Assembly (NCBI RefSeq): GCF_900129585.1
Contig: NZ_FQWF01000001.1
Location: forward strand, 186,001 to 250,000
Direction of reading: 5' to 3'
Length of the DNA stretch: 64,000 nucleotides
Source: Flavobacterium micromati
GTDB taxonomy: Bacteria; Bacteroidota; Bacteroidia; Flavobacteriales; Flavobacteriaceae
Below the pieces are notes generated by a model. It saw only the letters and a list, made by a program, of their open reading frames with translations. It had not been told where the DNA came from and searched no databases. The position numbers and the translations under genes were made by a program. Below are positions 44,585 to 54,319 of the stretch, in pieces. Position 1 is the first letter of the stretch. Each line of letters starts with the position of its first letter.

Positions 44585-44860
44585 TTATTCATGATCCCCC
44601 ATTGCTGATACTACAAAAACAGTAACAATATTTTCTTGTATTTGATAAATTAATCTATCTTTTTTATTAATTCTTCTGGACCAGTAATCTTTTAATTCAT
44701 ATTTTAATTCTTCTGGATTTCCAGTACCGTATTGCGGATGCTCTTGTAACTCATTAAGTATTTTTAATATTTTTTTTATCGAAGAAATTGCGCCAGATTT
44801 TTTATGATTTAATAAATCTTTTTCAGCAGTTGGTTTGATAATTACTTTATACTTTCCCAT
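44585..44860 (-). CDS. YoeB/Txe-type toxin
   Basis: This 91-aa RelE-fold protein has the YoeB-like pattern HPQYGTGNPEELKYELKDYWSRRINKKDRLIY, followed by a C-terminal His (AMGDHE). YoeB toxins cleave mRNA at the ribosomal A site. The start overlaps the upstream antitoxin gene by 19 nt, the usual antitoxin-first arrangement. The protein looks full-length. Confidence 0.88.
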   Translation of the reverse strand: MGKYKVIIKPTAEKDLLNHKKSGAISSIKKILKILNELQEHPQYGTGNPEELKYELKDYWSRRINKKDRLIYQIQENIVTVFVVSAMGDHE

Positions 44861-45063
44861 AAGCTTTCAGCATTTACCATTAGCTTACCTTTTTCAGTGC
44901 CTGCTTTTTTAATCTTGGCAACAAACTCAGGATTGTAAGGACTTTTTTTGTCCGTCTCAATAAGTACTATTTCTGTAGAATTTTCAGAAAACACACGAGC
45001 CATTTCTAAAAAAGCCTTGCCTTTTTTAGTGTTTTCATTTATTTTTAATGTTATCGTTGTCAT
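44842..45063 (-). CDS. Antitoxin partner (DUF2683-like)
   Basis: This 73-aa protein (TITLKINENTKKGKAFLEMARVF ... LMVNAESLWESIK) matches the small DUF2683 proteins found next to YoeB-type toxins in Bacteroidota. The N-terminal strand-helix suggests DNA binding and autoregulation, while the C-terminal part would wrap the toxin. It overlaps the toxin gene by 19 nt. Confidence 0.75.
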   Translation of the reverse strand: MTTITLKINENTKKGKAFLEMARVFSENSTEIVLIETDKKSPYNPEFVAKIKKAGTEKGKLMVNAESLWESIK

Positions 45064-45140
45064 AACCTGTTTTTTACAAATTTACAAAAAAACTCACTTC
45101 GCAACTTCGACTTTCTTTTGATTTTGAGAGATTTAGTACT

Positions 45141-46364
45141 TTATTTAATGGCATTAGCCACAATAAATCCGCTTGTCCATGCATTCTGGAAATTAAAACC
45201 TCCAGTTATCGCATCAATATTGACAATTTCGCCAGCAAAATATAAATTATTGTGCAGTTTACTTTCCATGGTCTTGAAGTTGATTTCTTTTAAATCTATC
45301 CCGCCTGCAGTTACAAATTCTTCTTTGAAAGTGCTTTTTCCGTTGACTTGAAAAGTTCCATTTATGAGTTGGCTTGCCAAGTTTTGCAATTGTAATTTCG
45401 ACAAATCAGCCCATTTTGTCTCGGCTTCAATTCCCGAAGCAAGTACTAAACTTTCCCATAATCGATTAGTTAATTCAAAAGGAGATTTTTTAGAAACTGA
45501 TTTTTTGGCGTGTTCTTGCTTTAGTTCTTTTAGTTTTTTCTCGACTTTTTCTTGATCGGCATCGTTCAACCAATTCACGAATATCGTAAATTGATAATTT
45601 TTATCATTTAAAATTCGTGCACCCCAAGCGGAAAGTTTTAAAATTGCAGGTCCGCTCATTCCCCAATGCGTGATTAACAATGGGCCCGTCGATTCCAGTT
45701 TGCTGTCTTTTACTTTTACTGTTGCTAATGTCGCTACGCCAGGAAGTTCCTTTATTCTAGAATCTTTGATATTGAAAGTGAATAGTGAAGGAACGGGATT
45801 GACAACTGCATGACCAAAAGTTTGTAGCATTTCCCAAATTTTAGGATTACTGCCTGTGGCTAAAATTAATTTTTCAACCAAGTATTTTTCTGTTTGTGTC
45901 TCAACTTTCCAGAGCTTTTGATCTGCAATTTCGATGTTAAAAATAGATTGTACGCTTTGTCCAGTCAACACTGCAATTCCTAGTTTCTGGGTTGCTTGCA
46001 AAAAACAATCAATAATAGTTTGGGACGAATTAGAAACAGGAAACATGCGTCCATCTGCTTCGATTTTAAGTTCTATGCCGTGATTTTCGAACCATTCGAT
46101 TGTATCACCAGAGCTAAATTGATGAAACGGACCCCTTAATTCTTTTTCACCCCGCGGATAAAATTTTACTAATTCATTGGGTTCAAAACAAGCGTGTGTA
46201 ACATTGCATCTTCCACCGCCGGAAATGCGTACTTTCTGGAGTACATCGGCGCCACGTTCAAGAATAGCTACTTTTAATTTTGGGTTTTTTTCCACAATAT
46301 TTATCGCTGTGAAAAATCCCGCCGCACCACCGCCTACTATTATTATATCAAATTGTTGATTCAT
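45141..46364 (-). CDS. NAD(P)/FAD-dependent oxidoreductase (HI0933-like)
   Basis: The 407-aa flavoprotein has the N-terminal FAD dinucleotide-binding motif IIIVGGGAAGFFTAINI, the HI0933-family landmarks SGGGRCNVTHA and GWF-like substrate region, and the C-terminal AGEIVNIDAITGGFNFQNAWTSG. The family is widespread; reactions remain largely unassigned. It stands alone between a toxin-antitoxin pair and a GxxExxY gene. Confidence 0.92.
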   Translation of the reverse strand: MNQQFDIIIVGGGAAGFFTAINIVEKNPKLKVAILERGADVLQKVRISGGGRCNVTHACFEPNELVKFYPRGEKELRGPFHQFSSGDTIEWFENHGIELKIEADGRMFPVSNSSQTIIDCFLQATQKLGIAVLTGQSVQSIFNIEIADQKLWKVETQTEKYLVEKLILATGSNPKIWEMLQTFGHAVVNPVPSLFTFNIKDSRIKELPGVATLATVKVKDSKLESTGPLLITHWGMSGPAILKLSAWGARILNDKNYQFTIFVNWLNDADQEKVEKKLKELKQEHAKKSVSKKSPFELTNRLWESLVLASGIEAETKWADLSKLQLQNLASQLINGTFQVNGKSTFKEEFVTAGGIDLKEINFKTMESKLHNNLYFAGEIVNIDAITGGFNFQNAWTSGFIVANAIK

Positions 46365-46369
46365 TTTTT

Positions 46370-46400
46370 TAAACCATTAAGGTAGTTAAGATTCATTAAG
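46370..46400. repeat. ATTAAGG-TTAAG-type dispersed repeat
   Basis: AAACCATTAAGGTAGTTAAG followed by ATTCATTAAGTTAA. A close relative with the order CCATTAAGGAAGTTAAG, then AATCATCAAGTT, is at 46920-46957, and a shorter one is at 47160-47180. Confidence 0.5.
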
Positions 46401-46808
46401 TTAATCATCAGCTAGCCTCGAAAAATATTCATTAATCAAAGGTTTTGAGGATTTTGTTATGTTAGTAGTATTAAAATTAATAAGCAATCCTTGAGGAATA
46501 CTTAATAGTTTCATGTAGGTTAATAGTTTGGCTTCGTCAATCGGGTGAAATTTTTCAACTGTTTTTAATTCAACAATAACACGATCATCTACTAATAAAT
46601 CTAGTCTTAATGGTTGCGCCAATTCTAAATCATAATAATCGATTTCTACATTACATTGTTGCTTAACATCATGCCCATTTTTTTCAAGTTCATATTTTAA
46701 GCATTCTTCATAGATTTTTTCCAATAAACCTGGACCTAATTTTTTATGAACTTTTATGGCATAACCAATGATTTCATAGGATAACTGCGTTATTTCTTTT
46801 TTCGTCAT
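46401..46808 (-). CDS. GxxExxY family protein
   Basis: This 135-aa protein has the defining motif GPGLLEKIYEECL near residue 25 and the conserved LDLLVDDRVIVELKTVE, which resembles a PD-(D/E)xK nuclease core (D-ExK). The family is very common in Bacteroidota. Its role is unproven; a nuclease-like function is inferred from the fold. Confidence 0.88.
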   Translation of the reverse strand: MTKKEITQLSYEIIGYAIKVHKKLGPGLLEKIYEECLKYELEKNGHDVKQQCNVEIDYYDLELAQPLRLDLLVDDRVIVELKTVEKFHPIDEAKLLTYMKLLSIPQGLLINFNTTNITKSSKPLINEYFSRLADD

Positions 46809-47379
46809 AAACTTAATTATTTAAAACAAGACTTAATTTGCTTTTATGGCTTACCGGTTTAAAATAGAATGCTACTTGAACATACGACACATGCAATGTG
46901 CTATTACGCTTCATTTTTTAAAAACCATTAAGGAAGTTAAGAATCATCAAGTTTTACAAAATGTTAATAGTAAAATATTAATTACTTAGCGGTGATAAAT
47001 TCCTTTGCATCGATTTTATTTAAAACACTGTACATTCTTTTTTGCTTTCAACTATACTGTCTACTTTCTAAATTAAATTCCTCACGTTCCTTATTATTTC
47101 AAAAATAAACCGATTTTTGAACGATACTGACAAAGCAAAATTACGTTTCATTTTTACCTAAACCATTAAAAGAATTAAGTTTATCTGTGCTCTAAATTTG
47201 TAAAATATTATATCGCTGACGGTTTATAGGTTTTTGTTGTGTTATAGGTAAAAATATAATCTATTTTTTTGATATAAATCGTAGTTATTTGTTTTGAGCT
47301 TAATTACTTTAAATTACTTAATGGTTTAAAAAAAAATTATGTTTTAATAATCAAAAGTGCAATTGTCAAAAATTCTGAT
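46809..47379. other. 571-nt gap without a recognised gene
   Basis: The gap holds AT-rich DNA with two copies of the ATTAAG-type repeat (46920-46957, 47160-47180) and CTTAATGGTTTAAA at about 47316-47329 in inverse orientation. No coding frame with family resemblance and no RNA gene was recognised. Confidence 0.5.
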
Positions 47380-48057
47380 TCATACTCTATCTGGGAAATC
47401 GGTAATGATTCCATTTACATTATAACTTTTTATTTTTTCAATGTCTTTTTTTTCATTGACAGTCCAAGGGAAAACATGCAATCCTTTTGATTGTATTTGC
47501 GCTGTGTTTTCTTTAGTTAATAGATGAAAATGTGGATGAAGCGATTTTGCCTGAATAAATTTGGCGAAAGCCAGCGCCAACTCCAAATTAGTTTCTGTAA
47601 GAACGCCAATTGGAATTTTGTCATTCAAAAACGCTACTTGTTGCAACGCATTCCAATCAAAACTAGAAACGAGAAAATCATCATATTTCCAATTCTTGTT
47701 TTTTACAAATTCTTCTATTAAATTGATGACTGTTTCAGTGACTCCATAACTTTTTAACTCGATGTTTATAAAACACTTTCTATTAATTAATTCCAATACC
47801 TCTCTTAAAGTTGGAATCTTCTCTTTTCTATTAATCAACAACCTTTTTAATTCCGGAACAGTAAAGGCGTTAATTAAACCTTTTCCATCAGTCAATCGAT
47901 CCACTGTATCATCATGGAAAACCACAACTTCATTGTCACTGCTAAGATGCACGTCGAGTTCAATTCCGTCAACATGCATGTCTACTGCTTTCTGGAATGA
48001 AATTACGGTATTCTCAATTTCATAACCTTTTGCACCGCGATGACCAATTTTGAGCAT
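47380..48057 (-). CDS. Glycerophosphodiester phosphodiesterase
   Basis: This TIM-barrel enzyme (about 225 aa) splits glycerophosphodiesters to glycerol 3-phosphate and an alcohol. The family motif KIGHRGAKGYEIENTVISF and the metal ligands in GIELDVHLSSDNEVVVFHDD (positions of about 31-50) are intact. ATG 48057 (MLKIGHRG) is the usual start. No signal peptide is present, so it acts in the cytoplasm. It follows the starch enzymes but is probably separate. Confidence 0.93.
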   Translation of the reverse strand: MLKIGHRGAKGYEIENTVISFQKAVDMHVDGIELDVHLSSDNEVVVFHDDTVDRLTDGKGLINAFTVPELKRLLINRKEKIPTLREVLELINRKCFINIELKSYGVTETVINLIEEFVKNKNWKYDDFLVSSFDWNALQQVAFLNDKIPIGVLTETNLELALAFAKFIQAKSLHPHFHLLTKENTAQIQSKGLHVFPWTVNEKKDIEKIKSYNVNGIITDFPDRV

Positions 48058-48157
48058 TATTTTTTTTGGCAAAGATAAACATAAAAAAACGCCTTCATTT
48101 GTAAAGGCATTTGGATCTTTATGTTTCAGTTAATTTGTTTTTTTGAACCTAAAAAAT

Positions 48158-49855
48158 TTAGTTTTTTACTTCCGTCTCCCTCTTCTTTGTTAGGGGTTGA
48201 GATGAAGACTCTAACAACACAATATCATATTCCGTATCTATACTTATTTTACCGTTTTCAACCACAACTTGTTTTCCGGAATAAGCATCGGTTAGCTTTG
48301 TTTCATTTTCGAATATGGTTCCAACAGAAATTTCTTTTTTACCAATTGGTAAATCCAATGCTATTACAACAGCATCTGAAAAGTTGCCTTTAGAAAAAGT
48401 TCTTGAAAAAGTATACGGTTTTGCAGAAATTTGCTTGTGTATTCCTGCTCCAATCGATGGATGATTTTTTCTAAATTGCCCTAATTTTTGCCAATGCAAA
48501 AGTACTGATTGCGTTTCAGTATTCGATTTTATTTCATCCCAATTCATAAATGATCGCAATGTTGCATCGCCTTGTGTTCCTTCAATTACCAGAGGCCTTG
48601 CGCTTTCATCGCCATAATACACTTGTGATTGCCCTGGTGAAAGTAACAATTTAGTAGCAGTTTCTCTACTTTTTATTCTTTTAGCATCAAACGGATTTCC
48701 ATCATCATGAGACGTTAAATAATTTAAAACGCTATATCCTTTAAATTCATCATTTAATTTATCAGAATATTTAGAGAATAGAAATTCATAACTTTTTTGA
48801 GCATCGTACTTGAATTCAAAATTGATCATACTGTTAAAACCATTCTCGAAATAATTGATTTTTTTGTCCCCAAAATCAAATTCTTGTCCACCACTGATTC
48901 CGTAATTATAAACCTCAGCAACGGTGAAAAATGGATTGTTGTCCAGAACTTTTGTTGGATTTTGGGTTTTCCAAGAAGCAAATGAATATTCGCATTGCGT
49001 TTTAAAATCAGCCCAAAGTTCGGCTTCTGTGTGTTTTACGGTGTCCCCTCGGTAGCCGTCAATTCCATAGTCAGCAATGTAATCTGTCAACCATTTGATG
49101 ATATAATATTTTGGCGCTTTTGGATATCCTGTTCTAGCAAAAAAAGCATCTAGCTCTTTGATCTCTTGTTCGTAACGTCCCTCTTTTTTCCATTTTTCAA
49201 TGAGAAAAGGAGGCAAAGCAACATTTTCATTCTTTTCTGTTTTTATATCCGGCAGGTTAGTTACTAGCGTGCACGCTGTTGTGTTTTCAAATGATTTGTA
49301 ATCGCAATTTGGTCCCGTTCTGACCCAGTCGTTTGGCCAAATAGTGTCTTCAGTCGTAACCGGTCCGGTGTGATTAATGACAGCATCAAGTACTATGCGA
49401 ATTCCATGTTTATGCGCTTTTTGAACTAACGCAGCAAGGTCCTCTTTGGTTCCAAAATTAGGATCTAAATTAGTCCAATCTCTCGTCCAATAGCCGTGAT
49501 AGCCATAACTCAGACCGGTTCCTTCATCAACTCCATCGTGAATTTGCTCCACTATTGGTGTAAACCAAATAACATTTATTCCCAATTTATCAAAATAACC
49601 TTCATCAATTTTCTGTGAAATTCCCTTGATATCTCCGCCTTCAAAACTACGAAGTTTCCCCGTTTTTTTTGTTCGATCAAAAGTAAGATCATTTGCAGTA
49701 TCGCCATTATTAAAACGGTCTGTCAATAAAAAATAGACAGTAGCCGCTTCCCAAACGAAAGGAGTTTTATTGCTCTCAGAAACAGTTTTTGTACTAGAGC
49801 AACTATTTAGTAAAGTCATCGTTGACAATAAAAGTAGGATGGAATATTTTTTCAT
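48158..49855 (-). CDS. GH13 alpha-amylase-type lipoprotein
   Basis: The 565-aa product has a lipoprotein signal with Cys19 (TLLNSC). The GH13 regions are intact: DAVINHTG (157-164), GYRGDTVKH with nucleophile Asp271, acid/base Glu314 in TVAEVYN, and TSHDDG with His383/Asp384. The insert after the first region and overall order resemble periplasmic alpha-amylases such as MalS. It is the last gene of the minus-strand starch operon, 13 nt after the SusA-like gene, and probably cleaves imported maltodextrins in the periplasm. Confidence 0.93.
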   Translation of the reverse strand: MKKYSILLLLSTMTLLNSCSSTKTVSESNKTPFVWEAATVYFLLTDRFNNGDTANDLTFDRTKKTGKLRSFEGGDIKGISQKIDEGYFDKLGINVIWFTPIVEQIHDGVDEGTGLSYGYHGYWTRDWTNLDPNFGTKEDLAALVQKAHKHGIRIVLDAVINHTGPVTTEDTIWPNDWVRTGPNCDYKSFENTTACTLVTNLPDIKTEKNENVALPPFLIEKWKKEGRYEQEIKELDAFFARTGYPKAPKYYIIKWLTDYIADYGIDGYRGDTVKHTEAELWADFKTQCEYSFASWKTQNPTKVLDNNPFFTVAEVYNYGISGGQEFDFGDKKINYFENGFNSMINFEFKYDAQKSYEFLFSKYSDKLNDEFKGYSVLNYLTSHDDGNPFDAKRIKSRETATKLLLSPGQSQVYYGDESARPLVIEGTQGDATLRSFMNWDEIKSNTETQSVLLHWQKLGQFRKNHPSIGAGIHKQISAKPYTFSRTFSKGNFSDAVVIALDLPIGKKEISVGTIFENETKLTDAYSGKQVVVENGKISIDTEYDIVLLESSSQPLTKKRETEVKN

Positions 49856-49868
49856 TTTTTTTATTTTA

Positions 49869-51746
49869 TTATTTCAATTCTAAAATTAAAACCGACTTAG
49901 GCTCAATAATTATTTCGTTAGTAATATCAAAAGTAAATTCAGAAACCACATCTTTTCCTGAGGTAAAGTTTTTACTATTTTCCTTAAATCGATCTGTTTT
50001 TACCGATTTGGTTTCGTTGCTATTGTTTATTAAAACCATAATCGTTTCTTCGGCACTGTATCTAAAATAAACGTAAATGTTGCTGTCAGGAATGTAATGA
50101 GTCATTTTTCCCGAGTGAATAACCTTTTTTGTTTTTCGCCAATTGAATAATTTAGACGTAAAATCAAAGTACTCACTTTGTCCTGGAGTTCTTCCTTCTT
50201 TTATAAAAGCATTGTTTTGATCGCCTTCCCAGCCGCCGGGAAAATCTTGTCGAATGTCTGCATCTCCTTTATTTTTATCGCCAGCCATGCCTATTTCGCT
50301 GCCATAAAACAATTGTGGAATACCGCGAACGGTTGCCAGGAGAGTCATAGCCATTTTATATTTTCTAACGTCGTTTTCGTAGGTTTGATTAAAACGATTA
50401 GTGTCGTGATTTTCGACAAATAGTAGCATATTGTTGCTATTTGGATACAAAAAATCATTCGTAAAATTATCATAGATTTTTATCATTCCTCTGTCCCACT
50501 CGACTTCATCTTCATTGAAAACTTTGCTAATTGCCTCGTACAATGTAAAATCCATTACGCTGGGTAAATACGAATTGTAATTTTGGATTGCCGCTATTTT
50601 ACTGTCTTTTTGCCAATACGCCATTTGCGCTTGACTTTGCATCCAAACTTCCCCAACAATATTAAAATTGGGGTATTCATCGGTTATGGATTTTGTCCAT
50701 GTTGCTATTCCTTTCGGGTCTGAATAATTATAAGTGTCTACTCTAAATCCATCCAAATCAGCGTATTCTATCCACCAAATAGCATTTTGAATTAAGTATT
50801 TTAACGTCAAAGGATTTTTTAAATTTAAATCAGGCATTGTTGGGACAAACCAGCCATTTATGGCGATTTTTTTGTCAATTTCGGAAGCATTAATGTCGTG
50901 AATAACCGTTCGTTTATGGTTGGTTTGTGTGTAAGTTTCAAATTGATTTATCCAGTCTTTCGTTGGCAAATCTTTGATCATCCAATGTTCAATACCCCAG
51001 TGATTTGCCACGTAATCCATAATGAGTTTCATGTCTCTTTTATGCATTTCACTTGCCAATCGTACATAATCGTCATTAGTTCCGTAACGTGGATCTATCT
51101 TATATACATCAGATTGCCCATAAGTGTGATAAGAAAAAGCTGCATCATTATCTTCGCAAAGAGGCGTGCTCCATATAGCCGTTGCTCCTAGCGCTGCAAT
51201 GTAATCTAAGTTTTTTATAATTCCTTCAATATCTCCTCCGTGTCTTCCACCAGGTAAATCTCGGTTGTATTTTTCTTTAGTGTTATTTTCACTATCGTTG
51301 TTTCTGCTTCCGTTGGCAAAGCGATCTGGCATTAATAAGTACATCATATCCGAAGAATCAAAACTTTTGCGTTGAGCTGAATTTGCTCTTCGTTTCTTCA
51401 AACTGTATTTTTGCGTAAACGTTTCTTTGCTGTTGTTTTTAAAAGTAAAAACGAAATCACCTACAGCCCCTTTTTTGGTGTCAATGGTAACAAAAATGTA
51501 GTTTGAATTTTCGGTTTTTTTAACGTTGGAGATTTTTATTCCATTTGAAACCGTAACTTGATATTGAGCAATGTCTTTACCATAGAACAATATTTGTAAC
51601 TCAGGATTCTGCATACCTGCGTACCAAAACGGCGGTTCTACTTTTTCGATTTGAGCGTGTGATGTTAACGACATAAAAAAAAGGAATAAGATTATTTTTT
51701 TTATAAAGCTCCTATTTATGAACGGTAAAGAAATAATTTTATTCAT
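49869..51746 (-). CDS. GH13 neopullulanase/cyclomaltodextrinase-type enzyme (SusA-like)
   Basis: The product (about 625 aa) has a signal peptide (SLTSHAQ), an N-terminal beta-sandwich with the PPFWYAGMQNPELQILFYG start typical of SusA-like enzymes, a GH13 barrel and a C-terminal sheet domain. Catalytic motifs are DYVANHW (244-250), DGFRVDTYN (nucleophile Asp337), GEVW (Glu366) and VENHDTNR (His447/Asp448). It likely degrades maltodextrins or pullulan in the periplasm. The ATG at 51746 is used rather than an upstream TTG. Confidence 0.93.
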   Translation of the reverse strand: MNKIISLPFINRSFIKKIILFLFFMSLTSHAQIEKVEPPFWYAGMQNPELQILFYGKDIAQYQVTVSNGIKISNVKKTENSNYIFVTIDTKKGAVGDFVFTFKNNSKETFTQKYSLKKRRANSAQRKSFDSSDMMYLLMPDRFANGSRNNDSENNTKEKYNRDLPGGRHGGDIEGIIKNLDYIAALGATAIWSTPLCEDNDAAFSYHTYGQSDVYKIDPRYGTNDDYVRLASEMHKRDMKLIMDYVANHWGIEHWMIKDLPTKDWINQFETYTQTNHKRTVIHDINASEIDKKIAINGWFVPTMPDLNLKNPLTLKYLIQNAIWWIEYADLDGFRVDTYNYSDPKGIATWTKSITDEYPNFNIVGEVWMQSQAQMAYWQKDSKIAAIQNYNSYLPSVMDFTLYEAISKVFNEDEVEWDRGMIKIYDNFTNDFLYPNSNNMLLFVENHDTNRFNQTYENDVRKYKMAMTLLATVRGIPQLFYGSEIGMAGDKNKGDADIRQDFPGGWEGDQNNAFIKEGRTPGQSEYFDFTSKLFNWRKTKKVIHSGKMTHYIPDSNIYVYFRYSAEETIMVLINNSNETKSVKTDRFKENSKNFTSGKDVVSEFTFDITNEIIIEPKSVLILELK

Positions 51747-51830
51747 TATCAACTCTGTTTTTAGTGTTTTTATTTTTCTTTACAATTCAAACTATGATAT
51801 GGTTTTACGCTTTCAAAACGATATTGAATA

Positions 51831-51858
51831 AACAATCCCAATAGGAATTGGGATTGTT
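51831..51858 (-). terminator. Hairpin between maltose phosphorylase and SusA-like genes
   Basis: AACAATCCCAAT and ATTGGGATTGTT form a 12-bp perfect stem with loop AGGA. It may partially terminate or stabilise the upstream mRNA, giving the GH13 genes a different expression level from the phosphorylase. Confidence 0.65.
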
Positions 51859-51913
51859 TATTAGCTAATTGGCGCTTTTGATTAACTGATGAAATAAAAG
51901 CTCTACTAATTGT

Positions 51914-54220
51914 TTATTGTACAGTTGCTGAATTTTCAGCTTTAACCAATACTGATTGACCGTTTACCATAATTTCCAATTCTTTATTGCCGTCAATTGA
52001 AAAAGTGGTCTCCTTATGATTAATCGCCACTTTCAAAATTTGATTTCTGAAATTAATTTTAAACGAGTAGCCTTGCCATTCTTTTGGAATTTTAGGAGAA
52101 AAATGGAGTTTATCGTTTTTGATTCTCATTCCGCCAAAACCTTCGACAATACTCATCCACGTTCCTGCCATTGATGTAATATGACAGCCTTCCTCTACTT
52201 CTTTATTGTAATCATCAAGATCTAAGCGTGAAGTTCGAAGATAGAAAGTGTAAGCCATATCCATTTTGTCCAACAAAGCTGCCTGAATGGAATGCACGCA
52301 AGGCGAAAGCGAACTTTCGTGAACAGTAAATGATTCGTAAAACTCAAAATTATTTTTTAGCTCGTCCTTAGAAAAATGATCTTCAAAGAAATAAAAACAC
52401 TGCAAAACATCGGCTTGCTTTATATAAGGCGAACGTAAAATTCGATCCCAAGACCATTTTTGATTAATAGGTCTTTGGCTTTTATCCAAGTCGGCAACGC
52501 GAACTAAATCTTTGTCTAAGAAACCGTCTTGCTGCAGATAGACATTATGTTCCTCTGAAAAAGGGAAATACATATTATCCGAAACTTTTTTCCAAGATTT
52601 TAATTCTGCATCACTGATTTTTACTTTCTCAGTAATTCTTTTATGGTCTAATGGATATTCGAGCGATACTTTTTGAATTTGTTCAGCAGTATATTCTAAA
52701 CACCATTTTGCAATATAATTAGTGTAAAAATTATTATTTACGTTGTTCTCATATTCATTTGGGCCTGTAACTCCCAGAATTACATATTGATTCAAATTAG
52801 TAGAAAAGTTTGCTCTTTGATGCCAAAAACGGGCAATAGCGATTAAAACTTCTAATCCTTTTTCTGGAATGTAACTGTAGTCGCCAGTATATCTATAAAA
52901 ATTATAAATGGCAAAGGCAATTGCGCCATTTCTATGAATTTCTTCAAAAGTAATTTCCCATTCATTATGACATTCTTCTCCGTTCATCGTAACCATTGGA
53001 TACAGCGCAGCTCCATTAGAAAAGCCTAATTTTGCTGCATTTTCAATTGCTTTGTCCAATTGATTATATCGGTATGTCAATAGATTCCGCGCCACTTCTT
53101 GATCCTTAGTAGCCATGTAAAAGGGAATGCAATAGGCTTCAGTGTCCCAATAGGTTGATCCGCCGTATTTCTCACCTGTGAATCCTTTTGGTCCAATGTT
53201 TAAGCGGGAATCTTTACCTAAATAAGTTTGGTTTAATTGAAAAATATTGAAACGGATTCCTTGTTGCGCTTTTACATCGCCATCGATTGTAATATCTGAC
53301 ATTTCCCAAATTTTAGCCCATGCATCAATCTGGTCTTGAAGCATTTTATCGTATCCTAATGCTAGAGCGGATTGGATCACTTTTTCTGCCGCGAGAATGG
53401 TGTTTTCATGGTTTAGAGAAACCGTGTAACCACCTATTTTTTGAATCGATGATTTTTGGCCTTGAGCCACAATTACATCATAACTAAATTGGATTTTGTC
53501 ATTTTTCGCATCAATATTGGACGGAGAAATTGCCGTTTTTTCACCATTAGCTAAAATGGTGCTGTGCATAAAAGTCGTTACTTTAAAATGCGTTTTAAAA
53601 GTTTGAGCGGTTACAAAAGCTTCATTTCCTGTTTTTTTAACATCAAGTGGCTCCCAGAATTTTTCTTCCCAGTTAGCATCTTCGTTAGTTACACCTGCAT
53701 CAATATAAGGTTTGTAAACAATTTTAGAATCCTTATTTAAAGGTATGATTTCGTAGTTGATTAAACCAACTTCATCCAAATTTAAAGAAAGAAAACGACG
53801 CACAAAAACTGAAATTTCAGTTCCATTTTTCAACGTTGCTTCAAAAGAACGGCTGTACCAACCTTCTTTCATATTCAGTTCACGACGAAAATTTGTAACT
53901 GACAAGCAAGTATTCAAATCAAGTTTCTCGCCATTGATTTCAATGTCAATTCCTATCCAGTTTGGTGCATTCAAGACTTTTGCAAAATATTCTGGATAAC
54001 CGTTTTTCCACCAGCCAACTTTAGTTTTATCTGGATAGTAAATTCCGGCAATGTAACTTCCTTGAAAGGTTTCACCGCTGTAACTTTCTTCAAAATTAGC
54101 ACGTTGTCCCATGGCTCCGTTGCCTATGCTGAACAAACTTTCAGATGATTTAACACTTACTCTGTTAAATCCCTCTTCAATGATGCTCCAATTGTCTGGC
54201 TTTATATAGTCTTGATTCAT
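51914..54220 (-). CDS. GH65 maltose phosphorylase
   Basis: This 768-aa cytoplasmic enzyme splits maltose with phosphate into beta-glucose 1-phosphate and glucose. GH65 features include SIGNGAMGQRANFEE, the (alpha/alpha)6 core with GGSTYWDTEAY, EITFEEIHRNGAIAFAIYN and the catalytic acid Glu489 in TGPNEYENNVNNNFYTN. Other GH65 phosphorylases (trehalose, kojibiose) share this plan; the adjacent beta-phosphoglucomutase and maltose-type importer favour maltose. Confidence 0.93.
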   Translation of the reverse strand: MNQDYIKPDNWSIIEEGFNRVSVKSSESLFSIGNGAMGQRANFEESYSGETFQGSYIAGIYYPDKTKVGWWKNGYPEYFAKVLNAPNWIGIDIEINGEKLDLNTCLSVTNFRRELNMKEGWYSRSFEATLKNGTEISVFVRRFLSLNLDEVGLINYEIIPLNKDSKIVYKPYIDAGVTNEDANWEEKFWEPLDVKKTGNEAFVTAQTFKTHFKVTTFMHSTILANGEKTAISPSNIDAKNDKIQFSYDVIVAQGQKSSIQKIGGYTVSLNHENTILAAEKVIQSALALGYDKMLQDQIDAWAKIWEMSDITIDGDVKAQQGIRFNIFQLNQTYLGKDSRLNIGPKGFTGEKYGGSTYWDTEAYCIPFYMATKDQEVARNLLTYRYNQLDKAIENAAKLGFSNGAALYPMVTMNGEECHNEWEITFEEIHRNGAIAFAIYNFYRYTGDYSYIPEKGLEVLIAIARFWHQRANFSTNLNQYVILGVTGPNEYENNVNNNFYTNYIAKWCLEYTAEQIQKVSLEYPLDHKRITEKVKISDAELKSWKKVSDNMYFPFSEEHNVYLQQDGFLDKDLVRVADLDKSQRPINQKWSWDRILRSPYIKQADVLQCFYFFEDHFSKDELKNNFEFYESFTVHESSLSPCVHSIQAALLDKMDMAYTFYLRTSRLDLDDYNKEVEEGCHITSMAGTWMSIVEGFGGMRIKNDKLHFSPKIPKEWQGYSFKINFRNQILKVAINHKETTFSIDGNKELEIMVNGQSVLVKAENSATVQ

Positions 54221-54319
54221 TTATTTTTCTGTTTAAAGTTTGAGATTTAAAGTTGAATTCAAAACTTCAAAACTTTTATACTTATACTTATTTTCTCTAA
54301 TTTATTGCCCGTTTTAGGG

